From Cantharellus purpuraceus (taxonomy: Eukaryota; Basidiomycota; Agaricomycetes; Cantharellales; Hydnaceae), in contig JALBUN010000018.1 in assembly GCA_025174535.1 (NCBI GenBank), forward strand, positions 62,001 through 126,000: DNA of 64,000 nucleotides, written 5' to 3'. The notes below the pieces were generated by a model. It saw only the letters and a program-made list of their open reading frames with translations, was not told where the DNA came from and did not search any database. Positions 57,264 to 64,000 of this stretch are shown piece after piece. Positions within the stretch are counted from its first letter, which is position 1, and every line of letters begins with the position of its first letter. The position numbers and the translations under genes were made by a program.

Positions 57264-58383
57264 TTACGATGACTGGGAAGCTACAAACGCGAGGTTCGCA
57301 AGTGGATCACATTCTAATTGCCTTCCAAGTGATAAGATTCCAGTACACTTTGTCAACATACATAAAACGCCATTCAAACAAGCGACGAGCGTTGGACCAT
57401 TGTTAGCCCTGCTCTCATTGTTAAACCTGGCCTCGAACAAGCAGGGAGGAAAGAACAGCGCACCCATGTCGGCTACCTTGGGATTCTGCCAGAAATCGAC
57501 AGAGCAATCACCCTGCGCGCACGAGAACTCAAATGTAAGAAACGACCCCCAGGGGCATTTTATGGATTGAGTTGTTACGTCCGCTCCATTCGCTAGTTGG
57601 ACAGTTTCCAGTAACTGCTTGCGTGGAGGACGGGTGGACCACGAAAGTTGTCGCACTTTGATCCGTGAGGGCTCCTCTAAAAGCCAGACATTGATTGACA
57701 CAGGATTACTGATGACGGGTGCATCGTTCTCGTTGTCTGATTGCAAATTGAAGCGAAGGGAGCAGGACTCGAATCCAAAGTCGATGGCTCGGAACTGGGC
57801 AATGGATGAAATCTATAACGACACGTGATGTTTCCATATTGTGTGCAAAAAACAACAAAAATCAGCTTACTTCTGAAGAGACTTGGAACCGACGAGCATC
57901 AGGAGAGATCGTTCCGATAATGCGCAGCTCTTGCTTCGCATCGTCAGGCCACACACGATCCGGCTCACTTTTACTGATTTGGGTCAAGATGGGGGGATAG
58001 GTGGCAAATTGAAGCAACGCCTCCTCTGTGAGGTTGCGCTTCATATCAGCAAGACCCATATATGTAGACGGCCGAGGCAGCGACGTCCAAGCCGGTGGTG
58101 CGGAGCCCTGGGTCTTGGTCCAGAACAGAAAGTTCAAGAGGGTGCATGCTACAGCGATGACGAGTGACCATATACGCAGCAAGCGATGCTTCACCTCCTT
58201 TGTAGACGACTTCACTATTGGAGCGAAGGGGGTCTGTTAATCACAGGTTCTTCGTGCGGTGGTGTGGGGAGAGAAATCAACTTTACCTAGGCTATCCTCC
58301 GGGACCACCTCTTTTTCGAGCTCGTCAGAGTCCAGTAAGGGCCTCTCGCTTTCACGTTGCTCATTCACGCGATGTCTATACAT
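57264..58383 (-). CDS. But2-like membrane-anchored protein
   Basis: On the - strand: exon 1 from ATG at 58,383 (MYRHRVNEQRESERPLLDSD), exon 2 58,233-57,871 and exon 3 57,812-57,264. A cytosolic acidic N-terminus is followed by one transmembrane helix (LLRIWSLVIAVACTLLNFLF), then an extracytoplasmic domain: STYMGLADMKRNLTEEALLQ, RIIGTISPDARRFQVSSE, ISSIAQFRAIDFGFESCSLR, IKVRQLSWSTRPPRKQLLET and KCPWGSFLTFEFSC. This is a common uncharacterised basidiomycete family often labelled ubiquitin-3-binding But2 C-terminal-like. The junction of exons 1 and 2 is uncertain because the obvious GTAAAG donor gives the wrong phase. Function unknown. Confidence 0.72.
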
Positions 58384-59572
58384 ATTACTTGAGGGAGGGT
58401 GCGGTTTGCGTCGATGCCAAGACACAACGAGCAAGCGCGCTCACAGCCGCATCTTCTCGTACATATTGAGAAGGACCACTTTTGGGATATTTCCTTCCCG
58501 GATCAATAAAGTAAGTTTTGTCCTACATCATCATTTTTCCACACAATTTCCCGATACGGTGAGTGAAGATATGCAAAAAGTTGAAAGTCAGTCGTGTGAC
58601 TGTTCTTCTTGCTTTGATGTGCACCACTTCTTGCTTAACTTCACCGACACCCTGATTGGATCATTACTTCACATGTCATAATGGGCTGTGGGAACAGAAC
58701 TGGGCGTCCCTTATGCTCCACTACGGTTCACAAGCGTGACTTCAGAACGGCATCGCCGATAGGGGGGTTATACTTCATTTAAGTATTCATAGTAGTTAGC
58801 ACACGAGAATAAATATATTTTATATTCTCTCTCATACAAGTCGCTGACGAGCCATGTAATTTACATACTAGGGGGTATATGCAGCTTAAGCTGAAAACCC
58901 AGCTTTTTGATGCTCCATAGCCATACAGTAGTCTGAACTTAATCCGACGTTAGCCCAAAGCGGAGCAACGGCCCAGGCCTGGACCGGCAGCTTGTCAGAC
59001 CGCCGAATGCAAGCCGAACGGCATGACATCCCTTTCTGGTTCAGCGTGGGAGTGAGGTTTGATTATTTTTGAACGGAGCTTCAAAGCGGCATGGGTGGAG
59101 CAAATATGGAGCTTCACCGGAGCCTTGCAAACGCTCCACTGCAGCCTTTACTACGGTTATCATAGCTAGCGAAATTCAGCATAAGCTGGTTCCATGTACG
59201 CCCTACTGGGTAGAATATGTTAGGATTATCAAGACCGACGAGCGTCGGCCACCACAAAATACAACGACCGCAAACATACACGTACATGGGCGGTCTTCCG
59301 TCCCAAGCGTGCCCACCTGACTCGGTGAGATATAAGCTCTGTACTAACGCTATCAAACACTTCAGTTGTTTGCTCCCTGCACAACTGAAGCGTACGTACC
59401 GGTTCTTTCCCTGACGTGTAACTATATTCACCGAGCCTTGTTGTCTACTTAAGAAAGGTAGCTACCGAATGTAATAGTGTTTGCACTGAAGTTTTAAAAG
59501 GGTTCCTCTTTAACCATTAGAATCAAGTCGACCACTCAGCTCACATATCTAGCTTCTGCATAGCTTTCCTCT
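58384..59572. promoter_or_regulatory. Divergent intergenic region
   Basis: 1.2 kb between the divergently read But2-like gene (-) and the hydrolase gene (+). No coding frame is convincing. The final 70 bases before 59,573 are pyrimidine-rich (AGCTTTCCTCT just before the ATG), typical of a fungal transcription start region. Confidence 0.35.
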
Positions 59573-60536
59573 ATGGACTCTGCATCTACGACGAGCAACG
59601 AGGGAACCATACCATTCACCGTACAGGGCGAGACGTATCAGACATGGTACAAGGTTTCCGGCGATCTCACCACAAGAGCAAAGCGACCCCTCGTCGTTCT
59701 GCACGGCGGACCAGGGCTCTCGCATAATTACATGCTTTCCCTCAGCGACCTCTCCCTATCCTCATCCATCCCCGTCATCTTCTACGACCAACTCGGCACC
59801 GCCCGATCCACACATCTCCCCGAAAAGACGGCAGAGTTTTGGACGATCGACCTTTTCATCGACGAGCTCGTGAACCTGCTCTCTTATTTCGGCATCGAGA
59901 ACGACTATGACATCTTGGGACACTCGTGGGGTGGCATGCTGGGTGCCGAATTCGTCGTCCGTAGACAGCCTGCCGGCCTCAAGCATCTCATTCTCGCCAA
60001 CTCCCTCACCGAGATGAGTCTATGGAACGAGTCACATGCGCAACTCAGGAAAAACTGCCCGCAGGAGGTTCAGGATGCGCTGCGAGACAACGAGGCGGCG
60101 GGAACCATTTGGTCTCCCGAATATCGAGAGGCTAAACTGAAGTTTTACGAAAAGTATGCGTGCTTGGTGCGGCCGATCCCGGAGGAGCTCGTGTTCTCAT
60201 TGCAGCAGCCAGAAGAAGACCACACGGTGTCACTCAACATGTGAGGAATGTGCCTCGTGTTGTTTACAAGTGTCGTTGAGCCTACGTATAACCAGGTTCT
60301 CGCGAGAAATAAAGGACTGGAAGATCACAGACCGACTTCACTTGATCAAGGTGCCCTCGCTTGTGATCAGAGGCGAATACGACATGGGCCAGGCGTTTGT
60401 TTCCGAGGGATTCGTCCAAAACATCCCTGGAGTCAAGTTGGTCCATTTCAAAAATTCCAGCCATACGCCTCATTGGGAGGAGCGCGAGAGATACATGGTA
60501 GAGGTGGCGGCTTTCCTGAATGACGGACAAACCTAG
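59573..60536 (+). CDS. Proline iminopeptidase-like alpha/beta hydrolase
   Basis: Two exons, 59,573-60,240 and 60,296-60,536, separated by a 55-bp intron (GTGAGG ... AACCAG), giving 302 residues, the usual length. Oxyanion motif LVVLHGGPGLSHNY, then IPVIFYDQLGTARSTHL, and nucleophile elbow DILGHSWGGMLGAEF (Ser). After the intron: KDWKITDRLHLIKVPSLVIR, GEYDMGQAF (Asp of the triad) and HFKNSSHTPHWEERERYM (His). This is peptidase family S33, which releases N-terminal proline or hydrolyses amino-acid amides; no signal peptide, so intracellular. The region between N-M and K-D-W is short compared with homologues I know, but all catalytic residues are present. Confidence 0.88.
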
Positions 60537-60907
60537 CGAAATACAGGTATATCCTGTCTCGAGAAGATATTGGACAGCGTGAAAAGGACATGCACCAATA
60601 GTTAACATTAGATCGCTGTAAAAGGCAAGAAATGTTATTACCCTTTGGATGGTAGTCAACGACTTCACTGAACATGTCGACGAGTTATGTTTTATCCTGG
60701 AAGTTGCAGAGCAGACGTTGCGTTATTGGGTCGACGACTCAATAATGACGGTACCATAGTATCGAAATATGACTGAAGCCACGGCGTGACGCGTGTTTGT
60801 CGGCAAGAGTACGGTCAAAATGCGATCCAGCACTTGGTCGGACTAAATTGATAACAGGTAGCTATGAATATGGATAGTTCAGATTACTGCTAGACAACGG
60901 TTATAGT

Positions 60908-61927
60908 TCAAGAGGCTCTTGGGGGATTTTTGATCAAGGAATACATGGTAAATGCACCAGAGGTGCTTTCGAAATCGCCTTGGCCTTTCAGTTCGTAACC
61001 CCAATGTTTGTACATGGCGACCTGCCAGCACAAGGTAAGAAAAGTTGTTTTCGAGAGATGGACAGGGACACGTACGTTCTTCTCGGTGGCTGCTTCAAGG
61101 CATGTAGCTATGCCTTGTCGAAAAGCCTACGCGACGATGAGACGATAATCGACAAACAGGTCAATGGAATGAAAAGTCGACCTTGGTTTCTACGGCCTTC
61201 ATGAGAGATCCCCCAATTCCCCTGTTTTGAAGTTCGGGTAAGACAGCGAACACTTGCAGGTGCCAAGCTGCGAGCTTTGTCCCTTCTCCAAGGGCGGTGG
61301 TCGACATTCCACTGTACTTGGGCATAAACTTGTGAAAATGCGCATCATCAATGCTTCACGTCGGCTTTCATGGTTCTGAATCGAGAACGTACATATTCCA
61401 TCCACCACTTTGTAAGCTCAGGGGAGAACCCAGCTAGTAGACCGTTGAACCCGGCTTCTCCTTGATCCGGACTGGAAGCCAAGGCATACGAGTTAGTCGT
61501 AAGATAAGGGTGGAGCCACTAATGATGTCGGAACCAACCTATCTAGCAACGCTCTTCCAGGCCCATACCATGCAGCTACGCCTACCAGCTCACGGTCCTC
61601 ATAGTCGGCAACCCAAAGTTCACCTGCAAGGGCCGCCGCGGCAACGGTCGCACGTTGTAACGGAGCCGCAAAGGCTTGGTTCCCTCCGATACATGCCTCC
61701 GTGAAGATGTCTAAGCGGCGTTGAGGTTTAAACTTGGATATGGGAAATTGAAGTTGGTTGAGGTACCTGATTTAAACGCTTCTGCTATAGTTACAGCAGC
61801 CTTATCGAGTTCTTCGTCTATCAGAGAGTAACCATGTCAGTCGGGACGAATGCGTCTGGCGTCAACATCACGAGTGTCAGGACATACTGGTGGGTTTCGT
61901 GAGTTGGCGCACTCGGATGGTCGACAT
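60908..61927 (-). CDS. GNAT-family N-acetyltransferase
   Basis: On the - strand from ATG 61,927 (MSTIRVRQLTKPT), a 5' intron, then ELDKAAVTIAEAFKS, another intron, then ACIGGNQAFAAPLQRATVAA, GELWVADYEDRELVGVAAWY, LLAGFSPELTKWWMEY, TKLAAWHLQVFAVLPELQNR and the acetyl-CoA-binding motif QNRGIGGSLM (Q/R-x-x-G-x-G). The last exon is VAMYKHWGYELKGQGDFEST and ends IKNPPRAS, stop at 60,908-60,910. The layout matches a basidiomycete GNAT group in which a W-x-G-P-G insert precedes the second half of the fold. The substrate is unknown. Its 3' end faces that of the hydrolase, 371 bp away. Several introns interrupt it; borders between 61,200 and 61,500 are approximate. Confidence 0.78.
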
Positions 61928-62995
61928 GGCGAAACTCTGGGGTAATAGACCTATAGAAAACTGACCCCGAAATTCGATTGCCGTCTAATAGGCTGGCGAG
62001 GCCGCCGCACAGCGCTTCTGCTAAATTGCGTGAAATGTGCTTCTCATTCACACATTTTCAACCCTAACTTCTCAAGTGAACTATCCTTGCAATCGGCCCG
62101 ACGTCTGGAATGAGTGGCGATTTGATAGGCACACTCGGGGCTGATTCTTGACTGACCTGAGTCTGATCTGGCAGATTAAGATGGTTGACGCCGCGATCGC
62201 GATAACACATGGATCCTGCGCGGTGGCGTTGACATTGACGTTCAGCCATCACTTCGAATCCGTTACGCTAAAGGGAGGACGGTCGCACGACCATTGAGGA
62301 GGATAGGCTGTGCATCACTTTGGACACACGCTTGTTATCTCACGAACATACACGGTAGAAGTAGTTGTCCATCCCTTTTCAGGAACAGGCCCCTTGAGAT
62401 GTATGAGCTGTGCTACCATGATGGGTACGGTAGCTTTGTTGGATGTTTCCCACTGTTCTCAAGCAAGCCCCGAGAAACGGCTGTCACTGTTCAAGAGGAT
62501 AGATGTAGCATCACGTGCACTGCCAAGGCACATTAATATTCACAAATATACTACAATAAGCAATTCCAATACTGTCAAGATATTTCCTTATCAGTTTTTT
62601 TTTGTCATGGGATCCGGATAAATTCAGAAATCATAATTGCCCTCTCAACACACTGGATACCTTGCCTTACTCCGACATTGGCTGGTGAGAATGGAAACTT
62701 CGTCCGATTTTACTCACCAGTCTGGCGTTATTAACGAATGATGCTCTTCGCGGGGAATTGCAAATGAAGGAACCCCCAGATGGCGTCCTGTGACGTTTCC
62801 TTATTCCGTAGGTGATGATGAATACAACTTTTGGTCCTTCCGTGACTCCCTCCGCGGACACATCCACGAGTTACCCATGATAGCCGAGCGCCGTACAAGA
62901 TGAAACGCCCTGGGCCCGCCAGATCTTAAGCGTCCTGTGTACGACGTGGACAGACAAGCCTCCTCCTGCACTTGACGCTTTCACTCGATTCACAG
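61928..62995. promoter_or_regulatory. Divergent intergenic region
   Basis: About 1.1 kb between the GNAT gene (-) and the seven-helix protein gene (+). No gene seen. A pyrimidine run TTTCCTTATCAGTTTTTTTTT lies near 62,582-62,603. Confidence 0.35.
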
Positions 62996-64000
62996 ATGTC
63001 TAACGTGTCTTATGCACCCCCGGGCGAGTCTGCCGCTGACCTTTGGCAGGAACGATCGTCTCTGGATGGCTCTGTTCTGGCGGGTGTCGCCTATGGTATG
63101 ACTATTATCTTGCCTGGGAAATCTAGTTACGCTGACTTCGCAACGTAGGAGTTCACTTCACTCTATTCTGGATTGCTATTCCCCTACTGCTCAAACAATG
63201 GAATAGGAAAAAAGAGTGGTTTCTACTCTCGTTTACGATTGTGATGTTCATCCTTGGAACTATATTCATTGGTGCAAACACCAAAGTCAACGAACTTTCC
63301 TTTGTTGATAATCGCAACTTCCCTGGGGGTCCCAACGCGTATTTGGCTTCTTTTTACAATTCGCACCCGAATCTCTTGGGAAATATCATGTTTGTCTTAG
63401 CAAATTGGCTGGCTGATGGCCTTCTGGTGAGATTTGGCATGTGCTTCACAACTAGCCATGCACTTTGCTGATCGTCTGTAGATTTACCGATGTCTCCTTA
63501 TTTATAATTTCCGGTACTGGATCGTACTTCTTCCCGCCCCCATGTACCTGGCTTCCGTCGGTGCGTCCCTGCCTGTTTCCGTCCAGAAGAACAAGTCACT
63601 CATGTTCTATCCATTTTCAGCCATGGGAATCCTGGTTCTCTTCGAAACAAACCTCCCAGCTTCGAATCTTTGGACAGCCCTCAGCGTCAAGTTTACATTA
63701 TCTTACTTCTCGCTGTCGCTGTCGCTCAACGTTCTTTTGACGTTGCTCATTGTCATCCGACTCCTTCTGCATCGTCATCGAACTCAGAAGCACTTGGGAG
63801 CCAAGCATGCCACGCATTACACTTCTATTGCAGCCATGCTAGTCGAATCATCCGCCCTTTACTCTACATTCTCCATCATCTTCATAATATCCTACGCGAG
63901 GAGCAGCCCTGTCCAAAACCTCTTCCTTCCCGTGCTTGGGGAGGTCCAAGTAAGTATCCTCTCGCTATATACCCGACCCACCACTGAATACAACACGTTA
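62996..64000 (+). CDS. Seven-helix membrane protein, 3' end outside window
   Basis: ATG at 62,996 (MSNVSYAPPGESAADLWQER). Introns after V-A-Y-G, after L-A-D-G-L-L (GTGAGA ... TGTAG), after Y-L-A-S-V (GTGCGT ... TTCAG), and after L-G-E-V-Q (GTAAGT at about 63,951), past which the gene continues. Hydrophobic helices: VHFTLFWIAIPLLL, FLLSFTIVMFILGTIFIGA, FVLANWLADGLLIYRCLLIY, YWIVLLPAPMYLASV, LSYFSLSLSLNVLLTLLIVI and SALYSTFSIIFIISYA, with the seventh expected beyond the edge. This is the layout of a large uncharacterised basidiomycete membrane-protein family. It is not a rhodopsin-type pump (no retinal Lys region visible) and no pheromone-receptor signature is seen. Confidence 0.72.

Noticed and set aside
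60241..60295. Nonsense mutation in the hydrolase after S-L-N-M
   Set aside because: A 55-bp GTGAGG...CAG intron joins the two halves in frame to 302 residues.
1..64000. tRNA or rRNA genes
   Set aside because: No cloverleaf with a convincing A and B box, and no rRNA sequence, was noticed by eye; a tRNAscan run would be needed to be sure.

Overview
The window is from a fungal nuclear genome, almost certainly an Agaricomycete (Basidiomycota). The evidence is genes with many 49-70 bp introns, basidiomycete-specific membrane and secreted families (DUF6533-, DUF6534- and DUF7223-like, But2-like), a laccase, and CpG-depleted LTR retrotransposons. No taxon below that level can be fixed from the sequence alone. 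All exon borders below were read by eye.

Bases 1 to about 28,870 are a nested transposon graveyard. The backbone is one Ty3/Gypsy chromovirus on the + strand (gag, protease, RT, RNase H, integrase, chromodomain; 14,671-20,467). Its 5' LTR (366-555 plus 14,351-14,670) is split by a 13.3 kb LTR element (1,023-14,350, TSD ACATC). That element is itself filled with fragments: solo LTRs with clear 5-bp target duplications (ATCTG, AAGGA, CTAAG), an inverted piece of Gypsy pol (3,611-5,690, - strand), gag and RT pieces, and a large imperfect inverted repeat (9,302-11,985) around a G-rich minisatellite. A further solo LTR (TSD GTCAT) and a 565-bp MITE family with 3-bp target duplications lie in the chromovirus and in the region to its right. 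Coding frames are broken mostly at CpG>TpG/CpA sites, as expected from deamination of methylated CpG.

Bases 22,256-27,615 are different: very AT-rich, not retroviral. They hold a coiled-coil ORF interrupted by the MITE, several unrecognised small ORFs, and a decayed DDE transposase of the PIF/Harbinger-like (DDE_Tnp4) type arranged head-to-head with two intact small ORFs. This is the best candidate for an undescribed mobile element.

From about 28,870 CpG returns and ordinary genes follow: a decayed DUF6533-type membrane gene; a Ubl-like/PH-domain protein (-); ribosomal protein eS26 (-); a Zn2Cys6 transcription factor (+); a PARP-type zinc-finger/lysine-rich nuclear protein (+), whose model seems to need an AT-AC intron; a DUF6534 membrane protein (-); a secreted DUF7223-like protein with a pentapeptide repeat (+); a multicopper oxidase/laccase (+); a But2-like membrane-anchored protein (-); a proline-iminopeptidase-like hydrolase (+); a GNAT acetyltransferase (-); and a seven-helix membrane protein running off the window (+). 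Genes are spaced 0.1-3 kb apart with no sign of a single pathway cluster. No tRNA, rRNA or CRISPR array was seen.
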